From JAEUSE01 sp964648985 (GTDB taxonomy: Bacteria; Patescibacteriota; Doudnabacteria; UBA920), in assembly GCA_964648985.1 (NCBI GenBank), contig CAZYMS010000014.1:1-35142 (forward strand): a stretch of 35,142 bases of DNA, in the 5' to 3' direction. This document shows positions 8,218 to 15,422 of the stretch, in pieces. The first letter of the stretch is position 1; every line of letters starts with the position of its first letter. The position numbers and the translations under genes were made by a program. The notes below the pieces were generated by a model. The model had not been told where the DNA came from. It did no database searches and saw nothing but the letters and a program-made list of their open reading frames with translations.

Positions 8218-9375
8218 TTACACAGTATAGTCCCTATACTCTGCAAGCATTTTATCAAAATATTCGAATTGTATGGCAGTACGAATTTTTTCCATGAAGT
8301 TTAAGTAGAACCGGAGGTTATGCATAGTAGCAAGACGTTCGCCAAGTGGTTCACCTGTTTGGAACAGGTGGCGAACGTAGGCACGAGTGTGATGGAGACA
8401 CGCATAACAGTTGCAGGTAGAATCTATTGGTACAAAATCTTCTTTGTGTTTCTCTAGACGTATATCTATAGTTTCGTACCCTTCTTCCCCTGTCTCATTC
8501 CGCTTTGCAATATACAACCTACCATGCCTCGCCTCGCGCGTTGGAATAACGCAGTCAAAAGTATCGCACCCACGGGCAACACCCTGAATAATATCGAACG
8601 GAGTGCCTACGCCAAGTAAATGTTTTGGAGTATTTTCTGGTAAGTACGGCACTGCATAGTCAATAGCCTTCATCATTTCTTCGTGCGGTTCGCCTACAGC
8701 AACGCCGCCAATAGCAAAGCCCTCAAAACCAATCTTTGCCATATCTTCTGCAGATTGTTTTCTAAGGTCTTCGAAGTTTGCACCCTGCACTATACCCCAA
8801 AGTTTTTGGCCAGGATTCACTGGGTCACCATGTACAATTATTTTTTTATACTCCTGCATTGCACGCTCTGCCCAGCGGTTGGTCAGAGCTATGGATTCGC
8901 TTGAGCGAGTATGTTCAAATGGATACCCGGGAAAGTCGTCGAGTATTAAACAAATATCGCTACCAAGATTCGCCTGTATATCTACAGATTTTTCCGGAGA
9001 AAGAATTTCATGCTTACCGTCTAAGTCAAACTGAAAGTACACACCCACTTCCATGACTTTGCGCATTTTTGCCAGACTATATACTTGAAACCCGCCGGAG
9101 TCGGTAAAGATAGGACCTTTCCAGTTCATGAACTTATGAAGTCCGCCAGCTTTGTATATTAGCCCATCCCCGGGTCGCTGCCATAAGTGGTAAGTGTTCG
9201 CCAAAACCATTGTCGCACCCCAAAACTTAAGCTCTTCACTGGTTACCGTTTTTACGGTGCCGCGTGTACCAATAGGTAAAAACTGAGGCGTTTGCACATC
9301 TCCATGCGCCGTATGAATTACTCCAGCCCGGGCAGCTGACTTCCCATCTTTCGTTAGTATTTCAAAATAGTCCAT
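8218..9375 (-). CDS. tgt: tRNA-guanine transglycosylase
   Basis: The 385-residue enzyme exchanges guanine-34 of GUN-anticodon tRNAs for the queuosine precursor preQ1. It has the N-terminal FLPIGTRGTVKTV, the catalytic nucleophile region FTDSGGFQVYSL, the substrate pocket (GGVAVGEP, HLLGVGTP), the second aspartate in DTFDCVIPTREARHGRLY, and a zinc site of the form CxCxxC with a downstream histidine (CNCYACLHHTRAYVRHLF). Length is typical. The ATG has no SD; TAAACT lies 7 nt upstream. No queuosine biosynthesis genes are visible here, so preQ1 may be salvaged. Confidence 0.97.
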   Translation of the reverse strand: MDYFEILTKDGKSAARAGVIHTAHGDVQTPQFLPIGTRGTVKTVTSEELKFWGATMVLANTYHLWQRPGDGLIYKAGGLHKFMNWKGPIFTDSGGFQVYSLAKMRKVMEVGVYFQFDLDGKHEILSPEKSVDIQANLGSDICLILDDFPGYPFEHTRSSESIALTNRWAERAMQEYKKIIVHGDPVNPGQKLWGIVQGANFEDLRKQSAEDMAKIGFEGFAIGGVAVGEPHEEMMKAIDYAVPYLPENTPKHLLGVGTPFDIIQGVARGCDTFDCVIPTREARHGRLYIAKRNETGEEGYETIDIRLEKHKEDFVPIDSTCNCYACLHHTRAYVRHLFQTGEPLGERLATMHNLRFYLNFMEKIRTAIQFEYFDKMLAEYRDYTV

Positions 9376-9440
9376 ATACCATAGTTTAGCTGAAAAACTA
9401 TCTTTAAGAAAACAAAAGAGCTAATTTATAACTATAAAAA

Positions 9441-9472
9441 AAGAGGACAGGCTGTATGAGAGCCTGTCTCTT
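9441..9472 (-). terminator. Rho-independent terminator of the orphan gene at 9499
   Basis: A 12-bp stem (GACAGGCT/AGCCTGTC extended by AAGA/TCTT with one bulged G) has loop GTATGAG. On minus it is followed by a run of T. It sits 26 nt past the stop at 9499. Confidence 0.85.
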
Positions 9473-9498
9473 TGGTTTGAAAAACTGGTTTTGTGGAA

Positions 9499-10209
9499 CT
9501 AGGCGTAGACGTAACGCCCATTAATGGTCGGCTGCCCAGCCTTGTGTCCACGTTTCCGATTGCCATGACTGCGCTCCCACCGCTGCAGATTGGTCTTGAT
9601 CGGAACAAATATTGCGCCCCGGTACGTATCTCCCGGAAACTGAGGTTCGTGAGAGTACGTTAAGGTTTTGCGTTCCATAGCAGCAGCCACTTCTTCAGCG
9701 GATGCTTCAATCTCCATGAACGCATAGGCAGTTCCCAGGTCGCCGATCCGCTCATCAGGACTCAGAGATTCTTCCAGTTGCTCCATTTCTGTCAGCGGTT
9801 CACCGTGCCAAACTGGCTTAATGAACCGATGTCGCCCGTTGTTATGTTCTCGTTTTTTTTCGTTTGAGAACACGGGAGTAAGGGAGGCATCTGAGTTTCG
9901 AACCAATGAGGTAGGGAGCGCCTTAGCCTGAGGCCGAAGCTTATGCGGCGCGGTCAGCGCGAGTGCGAGTGCTTGCACATACTCTGAGTATTTAGCAGCC
10001 CCGTACATTGTATACACGAGAGCTGCCTCAACAGCAATGGCACGCATTCGGCGCACATGGTCGCTGCTACGACGGGGCTTCTGTTTCTGCGGAGTGGAAT
10101 CAACCGCACTGCCAGAAATTGACGTAGACGGGTTACTGTTTTGATGAGCACGAAAAGTGTGCAAACCAGGAAAGGCTTGATTTAGAATGTGGTTCCAGTT
10201 CTTCGCCAT
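9499..10209 (-). CDS. Hypothetical soluble protein
   Basis: The product is 236 residues from ATG 10209, or 245 from a TTG at 10236; the ATG is preferred because nothing SD-like precedes the TTG. The protein is basic in its N-terminal half (KQKPRRSSDHVRRMRA), acidic in the middle (EMEQLEESLSPDERIGDL), and ends with a basic tail (GNRKRGHKAGQPTINGRY). No signal peptide or membrane segment is apparent and I recognise no family. The gene is an isolated unit with a perfect consensus promoter and its own terminator, and it is clearly richer in G+C than tgt. That suggests an acquired cassette. Confidence 0.65.
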   Translation of the reverse strand: MAKNWNHILNQAFPGLHTFRAHQNSNPSTSISGSAVDSTPQKQKPRRSSDHVRRMRAIAVEAALVYTMYGAAKYSEYVQALALALTAPHKLRPQAKALPTSLVRNSDASLTPVFSNEKKREHNNGRHRFIKPVWHGEPLTEMEQLEESLSPDERIGDLGTAYAFMEIEASAEEVAAAMERKTLTYSHEPQFPGDTYRGAIFVPIKTNLQRWERSHGNRKRGHKAGQPTINGRYVYA

Positions 10210-10312
10210 TCTTCGTCCCAGAAGGTTTTGAGACAATTAAGGGTGCAAAATGAGGGATATTCCGGCTGAGGCCAGAAATCAGATAAATACACCCATATTT
10301 ACCCGACTTAAT

Positions 10313-10341
10313 ATTATATAATAAAAATATAAAAATGTCAA
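10313..10341 (-). promoter_or_regulatory. Perfect consensus sigma70 promoter
   Basis: On minus TTGACA (10336-10341), 17 bp, TATAAT (10313-10318): all twelve consensus bases and optimal spacing. It drives the orphan gene ending at 9499. The surrounding 10213-10489 is AT-rich and otherwise empty apart from the next terminator. Confidence 0.85.
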
Positions 10342-10430
10342 TATTTTCTAGGACATAAATCCGCATAATTAAGGTAACTTGTATATATTAAATTTAATCC
10401 CTCACTCAAAATATTGGGAAATGCAACAAA

Positions 10431-10459
10431 AAAATGGGAAACTAAACGTTTCCCATTTT
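10431..10459 (-). terminator. Rho-independent terminator of the membrane-protein gene
   Basis: A 12-bp perfect stem (AAAATGGGAAAC / GTTTCCCATTTT) has loop TAAAC, followed on minus by seven T. It lies 31 nt past the stop at 10490. Confidence 0.88.
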
Positions 10460-10489
10460 AGAATTCGCAGAGGCTTACAGGTTTTCACC

Positions 10490-10912
10490 TTACACTTTTT
10501 TCCGTCGGCGAGCATCCAGCCAATCAGCAAGTCCGCCTGCGCCCACCGCAGCAAGCGCTGCAGTGAGCATCCCACCTCCAATTATGCCAAAAGGCAGCAC
10601 AATCTGGCAGACGAAATACTTGATAACGGATACGATGACCCAGGCAATTGCCGCAAAACAAAGCAACACAGGGTTGGTATGCCAGTATAAAATCATACCA
10701 AGCACTAATGCAAGTAGTCTGGGCGTGATAACGTAGCCAATCCAATGAAACGGATTGAAAAATCCGAAACTCGGCAATAGGAAAAATAAAGTGATTCGAG
10801 GAATAACAAGTACTCCAAGAAGAATCAGTAATCCCATACCAATACCATGCCTTTCCCAATAGCTGACTGGCAAAGCTGATATGGAATCCGTAAACATCGC
10901 AAACAAAGTCAT
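10490..10912 (-). CDS. Small hydrophobic membrane protein, unknown function
   Basis: The 140-residue protein has about four transmembrane segments: GMGLLILLGVLVIPRITLFF, WIGYVITPRLLALVLGMILY, PVLLCFAAIAWVIVSVIKYF and GIIGGGMLTAALAAVGAGGL. It ends in a basic cytoplasmic tail DARRRKKV. No family is recognised. The start at 10912 is fixed by AGGAGG five nt upstream; an upstream in-frame start at 10957 would include that SD and is rejected. Like the genes at 6208 and 9499 it is a single-gene unit with strong signals of its own. Confidence 0.72.
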   Translation of the reverse strand: MTLFAMFTDSISALPVSYWERHGIGMGLLILLGVLVIPRITLFFLLPSFGFFNPFHWIGYVITPRLLALVLGMILYWHTNPVLLCFAAIAWVIVSVIKYFVCQIVLPFGIIGGGMLTAALAAVGAGGLADWLDARRRKKV

Positions 10913-11003
10913 ACAGGCCTCCTGGCTTTTAGGGGAATCTCTGCGCCAGATCCTCAATATTTTATGAGGTAGACGATCTAATGCTTCCCAACATTAGCCA
11001 CGC

Positions 11004-11032
11004 ACTGTAACATACTTTTTATAAAATGTAAA
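11004..11032 (-). promoter_or_regulatory. Promoter for the membrane-protein gene
   Basis: On minus TTTACA (11027-11032), 17 bp, TACAGT (11004-11009), directly abutting the pnp terminator. Confidence 0.5.
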
Positions 11033-11061
11033 CACAGCACCGTCAATATGACGGTGCTGTG
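11033..11061 (-). terminator. Terminator of pnp
   Basis: A 12-bp perfect stem (CACAGCACCGTC / GACGGTGCTGTG) has a five-base loop, then TTTACATTTT on minus. It lies 25 nt past the pnp stop. Confidence 0.8.
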
Positions 11062-11085
11062 AAATACAAACTTATATTCTATACA

Positions 11086-13341
11086 CTATCTATGCCCATG
11101 CGACCTATCGCCCCCGCGGCCGCCGCCGTTAAATGGACGGCGGGGTCCAGAAGGACGAGAACCACGGTCACCACCAGCGCTTGCGCTTGCAGCGAGCTGT
11201 TCTGGGGTTGGAGCTGCAGCAAAGGGTTTGTGGGTCAGATTAGTGCGACCTTGGTCATCTATTTCGCTCACTTGCACCTTAAGTTTATCCCCTACCTTAA
11301 CTACGTCTTCTACATTATTTACGCGGTAGTTGGCAAGTTGGGAAATATGTACCAAACCTTCTTTACCGGGAAGCACTTCCACGAACGCACCAAAGTCCAT
11401 TATACGAGTTACGGTACCGTCGTACACCTCACCGACTTCAACTTCCTTTACTATATTTTGAATCCACTGCACTGCTTTTTCTGCAGCCGCTGCGTCAGTG
11501 GAAACAACCATTACCTGCCCGCTGTCTTCTATATCTATTTTTACTCCAGTTGCAGCAATAATAGCGTTAATCACTTTACCGCCAGTACCAATAACTTCGC
11601 GAATTTTATCCGGCTTTATAAAGAAGCTGGTTATGCGTGGGGCATACTTAGAAAGCTCTGCGCGCGGAGAAGAAAGTGCTTCTTTCATTTTACCAATAAT
11701 AAACATGCGCCCGGGTTTTGCCTGCATAATAGCTTTAGCAAGAATTTCTGGGGTGAGACCCTTAACCTTAATGTCCATTTGCATAGCACTGACGCCCTTC
11801 TCATTTCCCGTTACTTTAAAGTCCATGTGACCATTAAAGTCTTCTATACCAGCAATGTCTGTCAGCACTTTAAAGTTAGACGGGTTAGACTCGTCCATAA
11901 CCAAACCCATAGCAACGCCTCCAATAACATCTGAAATAGGCACACCAGCATCCATAAGCGCAAGGCTGCTTCCGCAGGTGCTGGCCATGGAGGTAGAACC
12001 ATTGCTTGCAATGGCTTCACTGACTAAGCGCATGGTGTATGGGAAATCTTCCTGCTTAGGCAATACGCCAGAAGCTTCAATAGCTTTTTCAGCCAATGCA
12101 CCATGACCAATTTCCCGACGACCTGGACCACGCAGTGGGGACACTTCACCTACGCTATAGCCAGGCATATTGTAGTGGTGTATGTAGCGCTTTGGCGTAC
12201 CATCTACCGGGTCTTCTATACCGTCTAAAATTTGTTCATCGCTCTTACTACCAAGCGTAACAACAGAAAGCACCTGCGTTTCACCGCGGGTAAATAATGC
12301 GGAACCATGAGTGCGAGGAAGTATGCCCACTTCGCAGGTAATTTCGCGAGTCTCATCCAAACGACGTCCATCCACACGTTTTTCATGTTCGAGAATTTGT
12401 TTCTGCTGATACTTCTTAAGGACCTTATCTATAGAGTCATTTACTTCTTTCTCAATTTTCACACCTTCAATACCTTCGGGAAACGCTGCAGTAACTTGCT
12501 CCAACGTAGAAGCTATAAGTGCGTTAATTCGCTCTTCACGCTCATCCTTACTTTTTACATATACGGCTTGTTCAATAAGATCTGGCGTAACCAGTTCTTT
12601 CACTTTAGCCATAACTTGCTCGTTCGGAAGTATATAAATACCTTCACGGGCAGGCTTGCCGGCCTGGGCCTTGAAGTCAAGCTGTACCTGAGTCAAAGTC
12701 TTCAAAAAACCTTGTGCAAATTCAACGCCGCCAATTATTTCTTCTTCAGTAACTAACTGCGCACCTGCCTCTATCATCATTATGTAATCACCCGTACCAG
12801 ACACTACCAGTTCCATAGTACTCTTCTCACGCTGATCATGAGTTGGATTTATTACATACTGACCATCTACTTTGCCAACGCGTACTGCAGCTACGGGTCC
12901 ATCAAACGGAATACCGCTCAGCATAAGAGCCATACTCGCCGCTGTTACTGCCAGCATATCTGGATCATTCTGCCCGTCAACGCTCAGAACAGTGACCACC
13001 ACCTGGACGTCATTACGCATACCATCTTTAAACAGTGGCCTTAGGGTACGGTCAATAACACGACCAGTTAAAATAGCATCGTCCGTGGCGCGACCTTCAC
13101 GCTTAACCCAACGGCTACCTTTTATCTTACCCGCAGCGTACAGTCTTTCCTCGTAGTCAACCAAGAGCGGAAAATAATTCATCCCTTCACGAGCCTTTGC
13201 GCTCATAACGGCAGTCGCGAGCACAACAGTATCGCCCTGACGAGCAAGTACTGCGGCATCTGCCTGACGAGCCATACGACCGGTCTCAAAACTTATAACC
13301 TGGCCGCCGACATCGCATGATATCTCTTTTTTTTCTAACAT
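11086..13341 (-). CDS. pnp: Polyribonucleotide nucleotidyltransferase (PNPase)
   Basis: The 751-residue phosphorolytic 3'-5' exoribonuclease is a degradosome enzyme. Two RNase PH domains (the first opening at DVGGQVISFETGRMARQADA, the second with RTHGSALFTRGETQVLSVVT) flank an all-helical linker. They are followed by a KH domain (FIKPDKIREVIGTGGKVINA) and an S1 domain (VGEVYDGTVTRIMDFGAFVE). A Gly/Arg-rich tail ends in SHGHR. The start is ATG 13341 with AAGGA five nt upstream; a GTG five codons earlier would contain that SD. The order rpsO-x-pnp resembles the rpsO-pnp operon of many bacteria. Two long hairpins precede the gene. Confidence 0.97.
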   Translation of the reverse strand: MLEKKEISCDVGGQVISFETGRMARQADAAVLARQGDTVVLATAVMSAKAREGMNYFPLLVDYEERLYAAGKIKGSRWVKREGRATDDAILTGRVIDRTLRPLFKDGMRNDVQVVVTVLSVDGQNDPDMLAVTAASMALMLSGIPFDGPVAAVRVGKVDGQYVINPTHDQREKSTMELVVSGTGDYIMMIEAGAQLVTEEEIIGGVEFAQGFLKTLTQVQLDFKAQAGKPAREGIYILPNEQVMAKVKELVTPDLIEQAVYVKSKDEREERINALIASTLEQVTAAFPEGIEGVKIEKEVNDSIDKVLKKYQQKQILEHEKRVDGRRLDETREITCEVGILPRTHGSALFTRGETQVLSVVTLGSKSDEQILDGIEDPVDGTPKRYIHHYNMPGYSVGEVSPLRGPGRREIGHGALAEKAIEASGVLPKQEDFPYTMRLVSEAIASNGSTSMASTCGSSLALMDAGVPISDVIGGVAMGLVMDESNPSNFKVLTDIAGIEDFNGHMDFKVTGNEKGVSAMQMDIKVKGLTPEILAKAIMQAKPGRMFIIGKMKEALSSPRAELSKYAPRITSFFIKPDKIREVIGTGGKVINAIIAATGVKIDIEDSGQVMVVSTDAAAAEKAVQWIQNIVKEVEVGEVYDGTVTRIMDFGAFVEVLPGKEGLVHISQLANYRVNNVEDVVKVGDKLKVQVSEIDDQGRTNLTHKPFAAAPTPEQLAASASAGGDRGSRPSGPRRPFNGGGRGGDRSHGHR

Positions 13342-13353
13342 ACGTTCCTTTTT

Positions 13354-13415
13354 CACGTGTTGTGCAGGTAGACGACGACTATAATGTAGTCTTCGCGTTA
13401 TCTACACACCACGTG
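13354..13415 (-). promoter_or_regulatory. Long hairpin in the pnp leader (proximal)
   Basis: CACGTG at 354-359 pairs with CACGTG at 410-415, and the pairing continues inward with few mismatches to an apical GACTA/TAGTC (377-381 with 387-391). This near-continuous stem ends about 12 nt before the pnp start codon. Its size is of the kind RNase III cleaves in the E. coli pnp leader. The function here is inferred. Confidence 0.55.
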
Positions 13416-13429
13416 GATTAATTAATAAT

Positions 13430-13506
13430 CCTACGGATTACAGGTTTTTGCAGGTATACGAATATAAAGCTTATCCGTATATCTGCACTGATCCGCAATC
13501 CGTAGG
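13430..13506 (-). promoter_or_regulatory. Nested long hairpin between the 13513 gene and pnp (distal)
   Basis: Outer arms CCTACGGATT (430-439) and AATCCGTAGG (497-506) pair perfectly. An inner stem (GCAGGTATACG at 450-460 with its partner ending at 486) adds about 14 more pairs around an AAAGCTT-type loop. There is no U-tract, so it is not a simple terminator. A stability or autoregulatory element for pnp is likely. Confidence 0.55.
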
Positions 13507-13512
13507 AGTTGG

Positions 13513-13896
13513 CTACTTTTCCATATTTATAAAGAACTCTTCTGCCTCAGGGGTACTACTGTACACAATGTGCTCTTCATTGGTCAGCCTTCTGCCAATC
13601 TGACTTGTCGATACTACACCTTTGTGGTTATACCAATGCTTCCAGCGCTCTTTAAACGTTTCAAAACTTTCTGATGCGTCTACCCCATAGGTTTCATGCA
13701 TCACTTCCATTTTTATCCGATTTGCTACAGCGATAAACTGACTGCGTTGTTCTAAGCTCAATTTATTCCCTGCCTTATAAAGATCCCACATTGAAACAAT
13801 CTCCGGATCCTTGGCAATACGGTTCACTACCTTAGTGGCAAACTCAAACCATTCGGATTCAAAATCTTGTACTTTGGGATCTGTGCTTTCAGCCAT
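13513..13896 (-). CDS. Hypothetical protein between rpsO and pnp
   Basis: The 127-residue soluble, acidic, helix-rich protein begins MAESTDPKVQDFESEWFEFA and has a Trp/Tyr-rich centre (ERWKHWYNHKG). No family is recognised. The start lies 5 nt after the rpsO stop, and its SD (AGAGGA) overlaps the rpsO stop codon, so the gene is translationally coupled to S15 and co-transcribed with pnp. That position suggests a role in ribosome or RNA metabolism, but only by association. Confidence 0.75.
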   Translation of the reverse strand: MAESTDPKVQDFESEWFEFATKVVNRIAKDPEIVSMWDLYKAGNKLSLEQRSQFIAVANRIKMEVMHETYGVDASESFETFKERWKHWYNHKGVVSTSQIGRRLTNEEHIVYSSTPEAEEFFINMEK

Positions 13897-13901
13897 AGAG
13901 C

Positions 13902-14234
13902 CTATTCCTCTACTACTTCTTCTGGTTCTGCTTTTACTGGAGCCTGTTTGGTTGGCACAGCAGTCATAGCAACTTTAATCTTTAAACGATCTACCAGTTT
14001 TTCGAACCGCTTCGCGTCTTCTTGGCGAAGATAGCGAAGTAAACGGCGGCGATTACCTACCATTTTCAAAAGACCACGACGGGAGTGATTGTCTTTCTTG
14101 TGTACTTTTAAGTGCTCACTTACCTGCTCAATTTCTTTAGTCAGAATAGCTATCTGAACTTCTGGACTACCAGTATCATCTTTGTGAGTACGAAACTTCT
14201 TTATAAGAGCATCTTTCTCTTGTTTGCTAAGCAT
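13902..14234 (-). CDS. rpsO: Ribosomal protein uS15
   Basis: The 110-residue small-subunit protein binds the central domain of 16S rRNA. The conserved segment THKDDTGSPEVQIA and the helix SRRGLLKMVGNRRRLLRYLR are present. It is about 20 residues longer than the usual 89, with a tail rich in Pro, Ala and Glu (KQAPVKAEPEEVVEE). A small hairpin at 14251-14268 (ATCCCG/CGGGAT) lies in the 5' leader and might be an S15 autoregulatory site, as known for rpsO elsewhere. Confidence 0.97.
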   Translation of the reverse strand: MLSKQEKDALIKKFRTHKDDTGSPEVQIAILTKEIEQVSEHLKVHKKDNHSRRGLLKMVGNRRRLLRYLRQEDAKRFEKLVDRLKIKVAMTAVPTKQAPVKAEPEEVVEE

Positions 14235-14325
14235 ACGTTTGCATCTTTCTATCCCGCCATGACGGGATGGGGTCTACACGTAGCATGCAGCTTAAGCACA
14301 CCCGTGGGTAAATAATATTGTTTAT

Positions 14326-14354
14326 ATTATACAAAAAAGCTCAAAAATAAGCAA
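14326..14354 (-). promoter_or_regulatory. Promoter of the rpsO-13513-pnp operon
   Basis: On minus TTGCTT (14349-14354), 17 bp, TATAAT (14326-14331). It gives a leader of about 85 nt containing the ATCCCG/CGGGAT hairpin. Confidence 0.7.
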
Positions 14355-14386
14355 ACTCCTTAGTCAGTACGCTATACTATACATAT

Positions 14387-15373
14387 ATGCCAGAAGTTCC
14401 CCAAAAAAGCCCCCTTCAAAACTATGTTCAGGACTTTCTTGAATATTGCGAAATAGAAAAAAATAAAAGCCTTAAGACTATTAAGAATTACGACCATTAC
14501 CTCGGCCGCTTTGCGGGGTTTGCGCGTAGTGAGGGCCTGAGCAAACCAAGTGAGATAACACTGGACGTGGTTAGAAAATACCGGCTGTACTTAAATAGGT
14601 TCATAGATGATAAAGGCAGGCACTTAAAACAAATAACGCAAAGCTACCATGTTATAGCGCTCCGGGCATTCTTGAAATATTTGATGAAGCACGACATAGA
14701 CACCCTCTCTCCGGAAAAAATAGAGCTGGCAAAAAACCCAAGCCGGGAAGTCCACGCGCTAGATGATGATGCGCTCTCGCGAATTTTGAAAGCTGTAGAA
14801 CAAGAAAGTGACGAACTCATTCGGCTGCGTGACACTGCCATCCTCCACACGTTGTTCGCTTCGGGTGTTCGTGTTTCAGAACTCGTACAGCTCACGGAAC
14901 GCATGATCAACCTGGACCGAGGTGAATTTACTGTTCGCGGTAAGGGAGATAAGTTGCGGCTTGTGTTTTTATCACCGGATGCAGTTACTGCGCTTAAGGC
15001 ATATTTAAACAAACGCACCGACAATCATCCAGCACTATTTGTAGCGCACACGAGCGTAGGACAAAGCGTTACTGCCCAAATGGACGCCCAAGGGAAAGTA
15101 CAAACTGCAAATCAGCATGAAGCAGTAGGCCTCTCCGCTCGCTCGGTACAACGCCTGGTACATAAGTATGCCATGCTCGCTGGCGTTACCACAAAAGTAA
15201 CGCCACATGTATTTAGGCACTCCTTTGCTACTGACCTCCTGCGAAACGGCGCAGACATCCGCTCAGTCCAAACCATGCTTGGCCACGCAAGCATTACTAC
15301 CACACAAATTTATACTCACGTTACCAACGAGCAACTCCGCGAGGTTCACAAAAAATTCCACGATAAAAAATGA
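14387..15373 (+). CDS. XerC/XerD-like tyrosine recombinase
   Basis: The 328-residue site-specific recombinase has an N-terminal SAM-like core-binding domain (residues 10-105, LEYCEIEKNKSLKTIKNY) and a C-terminal catalytic domain. The catalytic set is complete: Arg in ASGVRVSELVQL, Lys in RGKGDKLR, HxxR in HVFRHSF, His in LGHASI and the nucleophile Tyr in TTQIYTHV. Length and motifs fit a chromosomal dimer-resolution XerC/D protein more than a phage integrase, and no mobile-element context is seen. TATACT lies 8 nt before the ATG with no SD. A strong bidirectional terminator follows. Confidence 0.92.
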   Translation: MPEVPQKSPLQNYVQDFLEYCEIEKNKSLKTIKNYDHYLGRFAGFARSEGLSKPSEITLDVVRKYRLYLNRFIDDKGRHLKQITQSYHVIALRAFLKYLMKHDIDTLSPEKIELAKNPSREVHALDDDALSRILKAVEQESDELIRLRDTAILHTLFASGVRVSELVQLTERMINLDRGEFTVRGKGDKLRLVFLSPDAVTALKAYLNKRTDNHPALFVAHTSVGQSVTAQMDAQGKVQTANQHEAVGLSARSVQRLVHKYAMLAGVTTKVTPHVFRHSFATDLLRNGADIRSVQTMLGHASITTTQIYTHVTNEQLREVHKKFHDKK

Positions 15374-15376
15374 CTA

Positions 15377-15417
15377 AAAAAGGGTCACCCTTGCGCTGCG
15401 CAAGGGTGACCCTTTTT
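15377..15417. terminator. Bidirectional terminator between recombinase and photolyase
   Basis: A 19-bp perfect stem (AAAAGGGTCACCCTTGCG paired with its complement) has loop CTG; it has A-runs on the left and T-runs on the right. It serves the convergent genes on both sides. Confidence 0.92.
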
Positions 15418-15422
15418 AAAAC

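Noticed and set aside
8174..8258. Longer N-terminus for the Tat-signal protein
   Set aside because: It would bury the signal peptide behind 28 residues and overlap the tgt coding end.
11059..11934. 291-codon open frame on plus opposite pnp
   Set aside because: Antisense shadow of the KH/S1 coding region; the translation is rich in His, Phe, Tyr and Cys and shows no family features, and pnp is certain.
4343..15373. Recoded UGA (Gracilibacteria/Absconditabacteria code)
   Set aside because: Genes end at TGA (6208, 15371) and intact proteins show no in-frame TGA.
14387..15373. Integrase marking a prophage or integrative element
   Set aside because: Length and motifs fit XerC/D, and neighbours are housekeeping genes with no phage genes or tRNA attachment site next to it.
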